Shown here: in pieces, positions 15,231 to 23,860 of the stretch | How the letters are laid out: each line of letters starts with the position of its first letter | Position numbering within the stretch: position 1 is the first letter of the stretch | Assembly (NCBI RefSeq): GCF_002699985.1 | Contig: NZ_LKBT01000026.1 | Location: forward strand, 1-37,292 | Direction of reading: 5' to 3' | DNA length: 37,292 bases | Origin: Pseudomonas sp. ICMP 561 | GTDB taxonomy: Bacteria; Pseudomonadota; Gammaproteobacteria; Pseudomonadales; Pseudomonadaceae | Translations under genes and position numbers: made by a program | The notes under the pieces: model-generated | Seen by the model: only the letters and a program-made list of their open reading frames with translations | Databases searched by the model: none | What the model was told of the DNA's origin: nothing

Positions 15231-17606
15231 TTGTTCATGCGTCCATCACTTTTTACTCCGTTGTTCATGAGCCTGGCGATCGCCACTTCGGTAAGCGTTC
15301 AGGCTGCTGAAACACTGTATGACTTCTCTTTGTCTGCCGGGCCATTGACTGACACCCTGATTCAAATCGGTCAGCAAAGCTCGCGGCAGATTCTGTTCAT
15401 ACCCACTGATGTTGCCCAACGGGTTTCTGCACCAGTGAACGGCAGAATGAGCGCTGCGTCGGCGGTGGAGCGTGCATTGCAGGGGAGCGGTCTGCGTCTG
15501 CAGGTCACGGCCAGTGGGGCGCTAAGCGTGCAGCTGGTGCCGAGTCAGGGCATGACGCTTGAAGCGACCAGCATCAACGCCGCTATTGCGGGAGATGGCA
15601 GCAACGGTGAGCCAGCGGGGTACGTTGCCCAGCGTAGCAGTGTGGGGACCAAGACCGATGCATCGTTGCTGGAAACGCCGCAATCAGTGTCGGTGGTGAC
15701 CCGCGCCGAAATGGATCAGCGCAAAAGCGACAACCTCTCTGACGCGCTCAAATACACCCCCGGTTTTACCAGTCAGCCGAGCGGCTTCAGCCGCACTGCC
15801 GATGATTACACGCTGCGCGGCTTCAACGTTGGCGCGGGTACCGGCGGCATTCTTCGTGATGGCATGAAGCTGCAGTCCAACCCGTATGACGGTAGCGTTG
15901 AGGCTTACGGCCTTGAGCGCGTAGAAGTGCTCAAAGGTGCGTCGTCGGTGCTTTACGGTCAACTCTCGCCGGGTGGCATGATCAATACCGTAAGCAAGCG
16001 CCCCACGGATACGCCTTTGCACGAAGTTGGCGTGGAGTTCGGCAACCGTGATCGACGCCAGTACACCTTAGACCTGGGTGGCCCGCTGGACGATCAGGGC
16101 CAGTTCAGTTACCGGCTGACCGGCTTATGGCGCGACAGTGATACTCAGGTCGACCACGTTGATGATGATCGGCGTTACATCGCACCAGCCATCACCTGGC
16201 GTCCCGACGACGATACCTCATTGACGGTGCTGGCCAGCCATCAGGAAACCTATACCGGCTTCGCCCCGCCCACCAGCTATCGCATGACGACTTACAGTTC
16301 AACGCCTGGGTACAAGATTGGCCGTGATCAATTCACCGGTGAACCGGGCTACGACCATTTCAACAACCGTATGGATACCCTGGGTTACCTGTTCAGCCAC
16401 GATTTCAATGAGAACCTGAAGGTCAATCACAGCCTGCGTTACTTTCAGGCGAACACAGACTGGAATTACCTGATTCCGTTCTCCATCGTCGGTTCTAATC
16501 TGCTTCGACGTTACAGCGAGCGAGACGAACGTTCGACCGGCTGGACGACCGATAATAACGTGCAGTACACCATCGAGAGCGGATCGTGGAAGCACACCTT
16601 GCTCGCGGGCGTCGACTACTACCACAAGACCTATGATTCGCATCGCCACATCAGCGGCACGCTGGCGCAGTTTGCGCCACCATTGAATCTGGCCAACCCG
16701 GTTTATACCGGTGTCGGCGCCAATACCGCTGCAGACAGTGGTTCGGATCTGCACAGTGCCCAGTCAGGTATTTACCTGCAGGACCAGATCACCTTCGATG
16801 AAAAGTGGGTGTTGTTGCTGGGTGGGCGACAGGACTGGGCCGAGAGCCGCACTACCAGTCATGCTGATGACAGCCGCCAGTCACGCAATGACAAGAAGGC
16901 GACCGGGCGTATCGGTCTGGTCTACCTCGCCGATAACGGCCTGGCTCCTTACGTGAGCTACAGTCAGTCCTTTCAGCCTGCCAGTGTCAGCAACCCCGCT
17001 TTCGGCAATGCCTTCGCGCCGCTTGAAGGTGAGCAATACGAGTTGGGGCTGCGCTATCAGCCGCCAGGCACCGAGACAATGCTCAGTGCGGCGGTGTATC
17101 AGCTCACCCAGGACAACGCCCTCAGCTACGATGCCGCCAGTGCGACCTACGTGCAGTACGGTAAAACCCGCTCCAAGGGGCTTGAGCTGGAAGCCAAGAC
17201 AGAGGCCACTGACAACCTGACGCTGACAGCGGGGTATGCCTATACCGATTCGCATGTCATCGAAGATCAGACGGCGACTAACGTCGGAAAGCGTATCGAA
17301 GGCGTTCCGTATCACAGCGCCAGCGTCTGGGCGAGCTATCGTCTGGGCGCATTCGGTATCCCGCAAATGCGCGTGGCTGCAGGTGCTCGCTACATCGGCA
17401 CGACCCGTACTACACCGACAGACTATGAAGGCAAGATAGGCGCTTACACCTTGGTTGACGCACTGGTCAGCTATGAAATCGGCAAGCACTGGGAGGTGGC
17501 CGCCAAGGCTCAGAACCTCGCGGACCGCAAATACCTGTACTGCAACACAACCTGCCGGTATGGCGATGAGCGAAGTGTGATTGGATCGGTGAGTTATCGC
17601 TGGTAG
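15231..17606 (+). CDS. TonB-dependent siderophore receptor with STN signalling domain
   Basis: About 791 residues, an outer-membrane ferric-siderophore transporter of the FpvA/FoxA/FecA type. After the signal peptide (cleavage near VQA-AETLYDF) comes an STN domain (about 28-105: FSLSAGPLTDTLIQIGQQS and GRMSAASAVERALQGSGL) that would contact the FecR-like protein. The plug domain starts at LLETPQSVSVVTRAEMDQR, and VEVLKGASSVLYGQ and GGMINTVSKRP are typical plug motifs. The 22-strand barrel ends in the aromatic terminus SVSYRW. A CNTTC motif occurs near the C terminus. TTG 15231 is seven bases from GCGAGG; ATG 15237 is the alternative. The siderophore cannot be named from sequence. Order and spacing make a complete sigma/anti-sigma/receptor set. 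Confidence 0.93.
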   Translation: MFMRPSLFTPLFMSLAIATSVSVQAAETLYDFSLSAGPLTDTLIQIGQQSSRQILFIPTDVAQRVSAPVNGRMSAASAVERALQGSGLRLQVTASGALSVQLVPSQGMTLEATSINAAIAGDGSNGEPAGYVAQRSSVGTKTDASLLETPQSVSVVTRAEMDQRKSDNLSDALKYTPGFTSQPSGFSRTADDYTLRGFNVGAGTGGILRDGMKLQSNPYDGSVEAYGLERVEVLKGASSVLYGQLSPGGMINTVSKRPTDTPLHEVGVEFGNRDRRQYTLDLGGPLDDQGQFSYRLTGLWRDSDTQVDHVDDDRRYIAPAITWRPDDDTSLTVLASHQETYTGFAPPTSYRMTTYSSTPGYKIGRDQFTGEPGYDHFNNRMDTLGYLFSHDFNENLKVNHSLRYFQANTDWNYLIPFSIVGSNLLRRYSERDERSTGWTTDNNVQYTIESGSWKHTLLAGVDYYHKTYDSHRHISGTLAQFAPPLNLANPVYTGVGANTAADSGSDLHSAQSGIYLQDQITFDEKWVLLLGGRQDWAESRTTSHADDSRQSRNDKKATGRIGLVYLADNGLAPYVSYSQSFQPASVSNPAFGNAFAPLEGEQYELGLRYQPPGTETMLSAAVYQLTQDNALSYDAASATYVQYGKTRSKGLELEAKTEATDNLTLTAGYAYTDSHVIEDQTATNVGKRIEGVPYHSASVWASYRLGAFGIPQMRVAAGARYIGTTRTTPTDYEGKIGAYTLVDALVSYEIGKHWEVAAKAQNLADRKYLYCNTTCRYGDERSVIGSVSYRW

Positions 17607-17620
17607 CCAGAGTCGCGTAA

Positions 17621-17682
17621 ACGCCGAAGGCTGCGAAGCATTTATTCTGACGCACCGCGTTCGCAGCCTGCGGCAGCTACAG
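17621..17682. repeat. Truncated REPIN (GCCGAAGGCTGCGAA family)
   Basis: GCCGAAGGCTGCGAA on the left and TTCGCAGCCTGCGGCAGCTA on the right pair as a REP doublet. The left arm lacks the GTAGGAGCT part seen in the complete copy at 33577-33649. It lies just behind the receptor gene. Confidence 0.7.
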
Positions 17683-17692
17683 AAGTCGTGAA

Positions 17693-18478
17693 TCAGAAAA
17701 CCAGCTTGTACCCGATAAACGCCAGCATGATCGCCAGGCACGGACGAAGAATTTCATCCGATACTTTGCCCGCAAGGTGGCTGCCCAGATAAATTCCCGG
17801 CAACGATCCCAGGAGCAGGAAGCCCAGAATCCCCCAATCCATGTTGCCCATCCCGGCATGACCCAGACCTGCAACCAGCGTCAGCGGCACGGCGTGGGCG
17901 ATTTCGGTGCCGACCAGACGTCGGGTGGCGAGGAAGGGGTAAAGGATGAACAGCGCCACGGTGCCCAGCGCTCCAGCACCAATTGAAGTCAGGGCAACCA
18001 TGGTGCCAAGAATCAGACCAGTGAAGACCGTCAGCGCATTCAGGCTCTTGCCGCTGGGGTTATAGCTGCCACCAGCGCGGTTGTGGGCGAACGCCAGTAG
18101 ACGTTTCTTGAAGAACACCGCGGCGGCGGTCAGCAACAGAACAACGCCCAAGGCCTGCTTGATCACTGCGTTCATGGCATCGGGCGCGGCGTGCAGGGAG
18201 CTGAGGAACCACAATGTCAGCAGTACCGCCGGGACGCTGCCCAAGGTCAGCCAACCGGTGATCTTCCAGTCGATGTTGTCGTTTCTTTTATGAACCCACA
18301 CACCGCCAGATTTGGTGATGGCTGCATACAAAAGATCGGTACCCACGGCGGTAGCCGGGTTGACCCCGAACCACAACAGAATAGGCGTCATCAGCGAACC
18401 GCCGCCCACGCCTGTCATGCCAACGATGAAGCCCACTACCAGACCTGCGACCACCAACCCCAAACCACCAAAATCCAT
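17693..18478 (-). CDS. TauE/SafE-family membrane exporter
   Basis: A 261-residue inner-membrane protein with seven or eight predicted hydrophobic segments. The N-terminal block VVGFIVGMTGVGGGSLMTP and the internal repeat LGTMVALTSIGAGALGTVA are the paired glycine-rich signatures of the TauE/SafE (DUF81) family, which export sulfite, sulfonates or related organic anions. I chose ATG 18478 (MDFGGLG) because GGGAAG precedes it at a good distance; a TTG six codons upstream overlaps that site. It stands alone, convergent with the receptor gene. The substrate is unknown from sequence. Confidence 0.88.
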   Translation of the reverse strand: MDFGGLGLVVAGLVVGFIVGMTGVGGGSLMTPILLWFGVNPATAVGTDLLYAAITKSGGVWVHKRNDNIDWKITGWLTLGSVPAVLLTLWFLSSLHAAPDAMNAVIKQALGVVLLLTAAAVFFKKRLLAFAHNRAGGSYNPSGKSLNALTVFTGLILGTMVALTSIGAGALGTVALFILYPFLATRRLVGTEIAHAVPLTLVAGLGHAGMGNMDWGILGFLLLGSLPGIYLGSHLAGKVSDEILRPCLAIMLAFIGYKLVF

Positions 18479-18690
18479 TACAACTTCCCACAACAAAAAA
18501 GGGCGACTGACAAAAAAACAGGCGGCAGCATAACGACGTTTTTAATGACGCCTTATATCGATACGGTCTATGGATATATCTTTAATGATGCAGAACGGAA
18601 GGATTCGTTTGTCGGGCTTGCCTCGTAGCAGGCATCGAACCCCGTGGGAATGCACGCGGAGTGGCGAGACTGTTGTACGCGGTAAATCAG
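18479..18690. other. Intergenic leader and flank of the tandem repeat array
   Basis: The first part holds the upstream region of the TauE-type gene, with an A-run and TATA-rich stretches near 18550-18590 that may include its promoter. From about 18640 the sequence is repeat-like (GTTGTACGCGGTAAATCAG, 18672-18690), a partial copy of the unit end of the following array. No gene is seen. With the array, 18479-19208 is a 730-base gene-free stretch. Confidence 0.5.
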
Positions 18691-19165
18691 GCCTGACGCC
18701 TCGCGAACAAGTTCGCTCCTACCAGTTAGCGCGGTGTCGGGTAGGAGGCAACTTGTTGGCGAGAGGGGTGTGCACGGTGAATCAGGCCTGACGCCTCGCG
18801 AACAAGTTCGCTCCTACCGGTTGGCGCGGGGTCGGGTAGGAGGCAACTTGTTGGCGAGAGGGCCGTGCGCGGTGAACCAGGCCTGACGCCTCGCGAACAA
18901 GTTCGCTCCTACCGGTTAGCGCGGTGTCGGGTAGGAGGCAACTTGTTGGCGAGAGGGCCGTGCGCGGTGAACCAGGCCTGACGCCTCGCGAACAAGTTCG
19001 CTCCTACCGGTTGGCGCGGGGTCGGGTAGGAGGCAACTTGTTGGCGAGAGGGCCGTGCGCGGTGAATCAGGCCTGACGCCTCGCGAACAAGTTCGCTCCT
19101 ATCGGTTAGCGCGGTGTCGGGTAGGAGGCAACTTGTTGGCGAGAGGGTTGTACGCGGTGCATGAG
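18691..19165. repeat. Five-copy tandem array of a 95-bp REP doublet
   Basis: The unit begins GCCTGACGCCTCGCGAAC at 18691, 18786, 18881, 18976 and 19071, an exact period of 95. Each unit has a palindrome CTCGCGAACAAGTTCGCTCC and, in opposite direction, GTAGGAGGCAACTTGTTGGC followed by GAG, so each is one REPIN with a short spacer. Copies 1, 3 and 5 contain TTAGCGCGGTGTCGGG, and copies 2 and 4 contain TTGGCGCGGGGTCGGG. Incomplete unit ends lie on both flanks (GTTGTACGCGGT near 18672 and 19148). It lies between the TauE-type exporter gene and the racemase gene and codes for nothing plausible. Confidence 0.93.
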
Positions 19166-19208
19166 ACAGGACGCCATCGCTGCCGGGCGGTTCTCGGGGC
19201 GGGCTTGG

Positions 19209-19943
19209 TTAACCGCCGAAATGCGCAAAGCTCCCGGTAAAGCGCTTAGCCAGCGGAAAGGCCAGATCCCCGTGTTTGCTGGTAGCGAGCCCAAGTTCAC
19301 CCAATGCCTCGGCGAGTTTCACAGCGGCGGCGACGCCATCAACCACGGGCAAACCCGTCAGTTCGCTGACCAGACCCGGCAAGTCAGCCATGCCACCGCA
19401 ACCAAGAATAATAGCCCCCGCACCTTCGTTATCCCGGGCCTGTATCGCCTGTTCGGCAATGCGTTCTGCCAAGGCTTGCTCACCCATGCTTTCCAGTTCC
19501 AGAACCGGCACTTCGACACAGCGCACCGACGTGCAATGCTCGGTCATGCCGTAATTGCGCAACAGGTGCTCGGCAATGATTCGAGTGCGGGTCAGCGTTG
19601 TGACCACGGCAAAACGTGTGCAAATAAGGCTGGCAACATGAAAGGCGGCTTCGGCAATGCCGATCACCGGGCCTCGCGCCAGCTCTCGTGCGGCCAACAA
19701 ACCCGGATCACCGAAGCAGGCGATGATGTGCGCGTCGTATCCTGCAGCAACCCCTTTGCGAACTTCCTCGAGCACACCAACGGCCGCGATGGCTTCGTCA
19801 AAATGGCCTTCGATGGATTCCGGACCCGACTCGGGACAGCAGGCGATGATCTCTGTGCCGGGGCGCGCAACTGCGCGGGCGGCGCGGCCGATACTGGCAG
19901 TCATGCTCTGGCTGGTGTTGGGGTTGATAACCTGGATTTTCAT
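19209..19943 (-). CDS. Asp/Glu/hydantoin racemase family protein (hydantoin or allantoin racemase)
   Basis: A 244-residue cytoplasmic racemase. The N terminus MKIQVINPNTSQSM is the signature start of hydantoin-racemase-like proteins, and the two catalytic cysteines are Cys76 (IIACFGDPG) and Cys182 (ILGCGGMADLPG). The enzyme would interconvert D and L forms of a 5-substituted hydantoin or of allantoin by proton abstraction between the cysteines. The gene is 19 bases behind the GntR regulator gene on the same strand, and the divergent NCS1 permease gene would bring in the substrate. No hydantoinase or allantoinase gene is in this window, so the substrate is left open. Confidence 0.88.
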   Translation of the reverse strand: MKIQVINPNTSQSMTASIGRAARAVARPGTEIIACCPESGPESIEGHFDEAIAAVGVLEEVRKGVAAGYDAHIIACFGDPGLLAARELARGPVIGIAEAAFHVASLICTRFAVVTTLTRTRIIAEHLLRNYGMTEHCTSVRCVEVPVLELESMGEQALAERIAEQAIQARDNEGAGAIILGCGGMADLPGLVSELTGLPVVDGVAAAVKLAEALGELGLATSKHGDLAFPLAKRFTGSFAHFGG

Positions 19944-19962
19944 GTAAGGCTCGACTCGCGGA

Positions 19963-20643
19963 TCAACGCTTGAAAATGGTTTTGAAGTCCGGCTCGACCT
20001 GCGTCACCTGATCGACCTGCAAGCTGGCGCGGATGCTTGCCAGGTGCTTGCCCATCCATTGCGTAGCCGAAGCGCCTTTGCCCGCTTCGAGCAGCCCGAG
20101 CAGTTCTTCATGATCGCCACAGTCGCAGCCCACACTGTGCCGTGAACCGTAGACCGCGATGATCAGCGACGAGCGCGTGGTCAACTGGGCAACCTGTTCG
20201 GTCAGCACCTGATTGTCGGCCAGTGCGATCAACTGCACGTGAAAGCGCGCAGACAGTTGAATGGCCCGGCTGTGCAAACCTTCGCGCTGGGCCTGGTGTT
20301 CTTGATCCACCAAGGTACGCAGCGTTTTCAGTTGCGCGTCATCAATCTGCTCCGCAACGGCAGGCATCAGCGCAGGTTCAATCAGTTGGCGGGCGGCGAA
20401 TACATCCTGAGCTTCTTTAGCGGTCGGCTGAGCGACCTCCGCGCCGCGATTGGTGCGCAAGGTCACCAGTCGCTCCAGTGCCAGTCTTTGCAGGACTTTG
20501 CGAATACCGGTGCGGCTGATGGCAAACACTTCAGCAAGGGCATCTTCCGGCAGGCGGGTGCCCGGCAACAGTCGGTGCTCGACGATTGCTTCAAGAATGT
20601 CCTGATAAATCTGTTCATCGCGACTCAACGTCGAATCGCTCAT
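19963..20643 (-). CDS. GntR-family (FCD type) transcriptional regulator
   Basis: About 226 residues. The N-terminal winged helix has GTRLPEDALAEVFAISRTGI followed by RKVLQRLALERLV, characteristic of GntR proteins. The C-terminal all-helical FCD domain (about 75-215) is the effector-binding part, with His-containing ARFHVQLIALA and GDHEELLGLLEAG segments that usually bind a metal and an acid ligand. ATG 20643 gives the compact start MSDSTLSRDEQIY; ATG 20673 adds ten residues; neither has a good ribosome site. It shares an operon with the racemase and a divergent promoter region with the NCS1 permease gene, which carries two identical likely operators. Confidence 0.88.
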   Translation of the reverse strand: MSDSTLSRDEQIYQDILEAIVEHRLLPGTRLPEDALAEVFAISRTGIRKVLQRLALERLVTLRTNRGAEVAQPTAKEAQDVFAARQLIEPALMPAVAEQIDDAQLKTLRTLVDQEHQAQREGLHSRAIQLSARFHVQLIALADNQVLTEQVAQLTTRSSLIIAVYGSRHSVGCDCGDHEELLGLLEAGKGASATQWMGKHLASIRASLQVDQVTQVEPDFKTIFKR

Positions 20644-20703
20644 GGCAGGACTGGCTAGGAAGAGAGGATTCATAGGGCCGCTTTAACCGGTGAATGTGAG
20701 GCT

Positions 20704-20716
20704 GATCGTATACAAA
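20704..20716. promoter_or_regulatory. Candidate GntR operator, site 1 (gntR side)
   Basis: GATCGTATACAAA, with core TCGTATACAA close to the palindrome TTGTATACAA, which is typical of FCD-type GntR operators (TNGTNNACNA). It lies 60 bases in front of the gntR ATG, so autoregulation is likely. Confidence 0.6.
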
Positions 20717-20902
20717 CTCTGTACGGTTTGCCATCACTCACTTGGTGTGTCGCGACACTGATTGTATGCACTGCCAGTGCGCATCCATGCACTTTAATCG
20801 CGCATTTACTGGCTTTCATTGATATCGATCAATGTCGCATAACGCTTCTACTGCCTGCTCTGCGAGCCAATTCCTATGGTTTGGCATGCATCATGCCTTT
20901 CA

Positions 20903-20915
20903 GATCGTATACAAA
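20903..20915. promoter_or_regulatory. Candidate GntR operator, site 2 (permease side)
   Basis: The same 13 bases GATCGTATACAAA recur 199 bases after site 1 in the same orientation, 60 bases in front of the NCS1 permease ATG. An exact repeat at mirrored distances from the two start codons strongly suggests the regulator binds both. The 331-base region between the genes otherwise shows AT-rich promoter-like sequence, including a weaker related site (TTGTATGCA, 20762-20770). Confidence 0.65.
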
Positions 20916-20974
20916 TAAAGCCAGCCTCCGTATGCAGTCTCCGGAGCGGCATCGATCAGAGGAGAGTGCGTGCG

Positions 20975-22411
20975 ATGAATCCAGAAATTCCAAAGGGCTA
21001 CAGCCCTCGCTTGTACAACGAAGATCTTGGCCCGGTTAAGCAGAAGTGGACCTGGTACAACATCTTCGCGTTCTGGATGAGCGACGTGCACAGCGTGGGT
21101 GGCTATGTCTTCGCCGCCAGCCTGTTTGCGCTGGGCCTGGCCAGCTGGCAAGTGTTGATCGCTTTGCTGGTCGGGATCTGCATCATTCAGGTCATCGCCA
21201 ACCTGCTCGCCAAGCCGAGTCAGCAAGCCGCCGTGCCTTATCCAGTCATTTGCCGATTAGCATTCGGTGTCTTCGGCGCCAACATTCCAGCAGTGATTCG
21301 CGGCTTGATCGCCGTCGCCTGGTATGGGGTGCAAACCTACCTGGCGTCCAGCGCGCTGGTTATCGTGGTGTTGCGCTTCTTCCCGTCCATGGAAAGTCTC
21401 GCTCAGGTGCAATTCGCCGGTCTGTCTTATCTGGGCTGGATGGGCTTTTTGACCCTGTGGGTGCTACAGGCCATCGTATTCTGGCGCGGTATGGATTCGA
21501 TTCGCCGTTTCATCGACTGGGCCGGGCCGGTGGTCTACGCGGTCATGTTCATTCTTGCTGGCTGGATCGTCTGGAAAGCAGGCTGGAGCAACATCAGCTT
21601 TACCCTGTCGGAAAAATCCCTGAGCGGTTGGGAAGCATTCGGTCAGGTGGTCATGGCAACCGCGCTGGTGGTGTCTTACTTCTCCGGTCCTACCCTGAAC
21701 TTCGGTGATTTCAGTCGTTATTGCCGAAGCATGGCTGACGTCAAACGCGGAAATTTCTGGGGCTTGCCGGTGAATTTCCTGGCGTTCTCGCTGGTGACGG
21801 TGGTGATCGTCTCCGGCACCTTGCCGGTATTCGGTGAAATGATCCACGACCCGATCGCCACCGTAGCGCGTATCGACAACACCGTTGCCGTATTGCTGGG
21901 CGCTTTTGCCTTCGTGACCGCAACCATCGGCATCAACATCGTGGCCAACTTCGTGTCCCCGGCCTTCGACTTCGCCAACTGCGCCCCAAGCAAAATCAGC
22001 TGGCGTGCAGGCGGCATGATTGCGGCTGTGGCCTCGATCTTTATCACGCCGTGGAACCTGTTCAACAACCCGGAAGTGATCCACTACACCCTGGACGTGT
22101 TGGCAGCCTTCATAGGGCCGTTGTTCGGAATCCTGCTGGTGGATTTCTACATCATCAAGAAGCAGCAGATTGATGTGGATGCGTTGTTCGACGACACCCC
22201 AACTGGCCGTTACTGGTACACCAATGGCTTCAACCCGGTCGCTATCAAAGCCTTGCTGGCCGCAACCCTGATCGGTCTGCTGTTTACCTTCGTGCCCTGG
22301 TTCAAACCCATCGCCAACTTCGCGTGGTTTACCGGGTGCTTCCTGGGCGGCGCGTTCTACCTGGTGCTGGCGCGTCGGGATGTAAGAGCGGCTGCGCCTG
22401 CGTTGGCGTGA
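20975..22411 (+). CDS. NCS1-family nucleobase/hydantoin:cation symporter
   Basis: A 478-residue inner-membrane permease with about 12 hydrophobic helices. KGYSPRLYNEDLGPVKQKWT at the N terminus, FAFWMSDVHSVGGYVFA in TM1, IAVAWYGVQTYLAS around TM3 and GDFSRYCRS after TM8 are typical NCS1 blocks, the family of the Mhp1 hydantoin transporter and of allantoin and cytosine permeases. ATG 20975 is preceded by AGAGGAGAG at a good distance. It is divergent from gntR and the racemase. The three genes look like an uptake and racemisation unit for a hydantoin-like compound such as allantoin. The exact substrate is not determined. Confidence 0.92.
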   Translation: MNPEIPKGYSPRLYNEDLGPVKQKWTWYNIFAFWMSDVHSVGGYVFAASLFALGLASWQVLIALLVGICIIQVIANLLAKPSQQAAVPYPVICRLAFGVFGANIPAVIRGLIAVAWYGVQTYLASSALVIVVLRFFPSMESLAQVQFAGLSYLGWMGFLTLWVLQAIVFWRGMDSIRRFIDWAGPVVYAVMFILAGWIVWKAGWSNISFTLSEKSLSGWEAFGQVVMATALVVSYFSGPTLNFGDFSRYCRSMADVKRGNFWGLPVNFLAFSLVTVVIVSGTLPVFGEMIHDPIATVARIDNTVAVLLGAFAFVTATIGINIVANFVSPAFDFANCAPSKISWRAGGMIAAVASIFITPWNLFNNPEVIHYTLDVLAAFIGPLFGILLVDFYIIKKQQIDVDALFDDTPTGRYWYTNGFNPVAIKALLAATLIGLLFTFVPWFKPIANFAWFTGCFLGGAFYLVLARRDVRAAAPALA

Positions 22412-22426
22412 TGTTCACCTTTAACT

Positions 22427-22513
22427 GTAGGAGCGCGCTTGCCCGCGATAGCGTCAGTTCAGCAACCTGTTCGTTGTCTGGCAAGCCGCAATCGCGGGCA
22501 AGCGCGCTCCTAC
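22427..22513. repeat. REPIN (GTAGGAGCGCGCTTGCCCGCGAT family)
   Basis: GTAGGAGCGCGCTTGCCCGC at the left and GCGGGCAAGCGCGCTCCTAC at the right are perfect inverses, about 45 bases apart, directly behind the permease stop. A degenerate copy lies at 36130-36214. Confidence 0.85.
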
Positions 22514-22523
22514 GGAATCAAAA

Positions 22524-22560
22524 CAAAAAAAGCCCGGCACAGGGGGAGTGTCCGGGCTAA
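22524..22560 (-). terminator. Terminator of the glucarate-dehydratase-type gene
   Basis: AGCCCGGCAC (22531-22540) pairs with GTGTCCGGGCT (22548-22558) with one bulge. On the minus strand it is followed by a run of seven T, giving a strong Rho-independent terminator about 25 bases behind the dehydratase stop. It may also stop read-through from the convergent permease gene. Confidence 0.85.
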
Positions 22561-22585
22561 AGATTTGTCTGGTGAGTCAGGTTGA

Positions 22586-23860
22586 TCAGAACCGCGGTTT
22601 AACCGCCTTCCAGTCCGGCTTGTAACGTTGCATCTGTTTCACGTCATCGCGCTGACGGATGCCACAAGTCAGGTATTGGTCATGCAGCTTGCCCAGTTGA
22701 TCCCGGTCCAGTTCCAGCCCCAGTCCCGGTGCGCGGGTGATTTTCACGCAGCCGTCGACAATCGGCAGCTTGCCGCCCTTGATCACTTCCTCGTCCGGTT
22801 CCTGCCACGGGTAGTGGGTGTCGCAGGCGTAATCCAGATTCGGCACTGACGCCGCTACATGCGCCATCGCCATCAAGCTGATGCCCAAGTGCGAGTTGGA
22901 GTGCATCGACACCCCGAGCCCGAAGGTGTCGCACATTTTTGCCAGCGCTTGCGTGTCACGCAGACCGCCCCAGTAATGGTGGTCGGCGAGCACAATCTGC
23001 ACACTGTTGAGCGCTACGCTGCGGCGGAACTCATCGAAATCCGTCACCACCATGTTGGTTGCTAGCGGCAAACCGGTGCGTTTGTGCAGCTCGGACATAC
23101 CCTCAAGACCTGGCGTCGGATCTTCGTAATACTGCAGATCGTCGCCCAGCAATTCGGCCATGCGAATCGACGTTTCCAGCGACCAGTTGCCGTTAGGGTC
23201 GATGCGCAGCGGGTATCCGGGGAAGGCTTTCTTCAGCGCCTTGATACAGGACACTTCATGCTCCGGCGGCAGGGTGCCGGCTTTGAGCTTGATACTCTTG
23301 AAACCGTACTCCTCGATCATCCGTCTAGCCTGAGCAACGATCTGCTCCTCGTTCAGCGCCTCGCCCCAGTTGTCCGGCTTGTAGGGTGAATCCACATGCT
23401 GGGCGTACTTGAAGAACAGGTAGGCGCTGAACGGGATCTCGTCACGAATGGCACCGCCCAACAGATCCACCAGCGGTACGTTCAGGTAATGCGCCTGCAA
23501 ATCCAGAAACGCGACTTCAAAGGCCGAATAAGCATTGCTTACCGCTTTGCTGGCGTGGGAGCCGGGGGCCAGTTCGGCACCGGCAATGCTCGCCGGTTTA
23601 TTGGCCGCTACCGTCGCCTGCACAATAGTGCGTAGCTGGTTGAGATTGAACGGGTCAAGGCCAATCAACTGGCTCTGCAGTTGCTGCTGGATCGCCAGCG
23701 CTGGAGCATCGCCGTAGCTTTCGCCCAATCCGATGTAGCCGTTATCGCTTTCAACTTCAATGATCGAGCGCAGCGCAAAAGGCTCGTGAATGCCGCTGGC
23801 GTTGAGCAGGGGCGGGTCGCGAAAGGCGATTGGAGTGACGGTTACGCGTTTGATTTTCAA
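22586..23860 (-). CDS. Glucarate dehydratase family protein (enolase superfamily)
   Basis: A 424-residue enolase-superfamily enzyme. Lys191 and Lys193 form the KxK motif (KSIKLKAG). Asp221 (RIDPNG), Glu246 (YYEDPT) and Asn269 (ATNMVV) are the metal ligands. Asp293 (ADHHYWGG) and His320 (SMHSNSH) form the second acid/base dyad. This set, including the Asn in place of the third acidic ligand, is that of the glucarate dehydratase subgroup, which removes water from D-glucarate or related sugar diacids to give 5-keto-4-deoxyglucarate. The gene overlaps the MFS transporter gene by four bases (ATGA). Substrates other than glucarate are possible within the family. Confidence 0.87.
   Translation of the reverse strand: MKIKRVTVTPIAFRDPPLLNASGIHEPFALRSIIEVESDNGYIGLGESYGDAPALAIQQQLQSQLIGLDPFNLNQLRTIVQATVAANKPASIAGAELAPGSHASKAVSNAYSAFEVAFLDLQAHYLNVPLVDLLGGAIRDEIPFSAYLFFKYAQHVDSPYKPDNWGEALNEEQIVAQARRMIEEYGFKSIKLKAGTLPPEHEVSCIKALKKAFPGYPLRIDPNGNWSLETSIRMAELLGDDLQYYEDPTPGLEGMSELHKRTGLPLATNMVVTDFDEFRRSVALNSVQIVLADHHYWGGLRDTQALAKMCDTFGLGVSMHSNSHLGISLMAMAHVAASVPNLDYACDTHYPWQEPDEEVIKGGKLPIVDGCVKITRAPGLGLELDRDQLGKLHDQYLTCGIRQRDDVKQMQRYKPDWKAVKPRF

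Noticed and set aside
16881..17741. 286-codon frame opposite the receptor gene
   Set aside because: It is antisense to beta-barrel coding sequence, has no family resemblance, and crosses the truncated REPIN.
18691..19165. Tandem repeats considered as a CRISPR array
   Set aside because: Unit length is 95 with no variable spacers, each unit contains two REP palindromes, and no cas gene is near.
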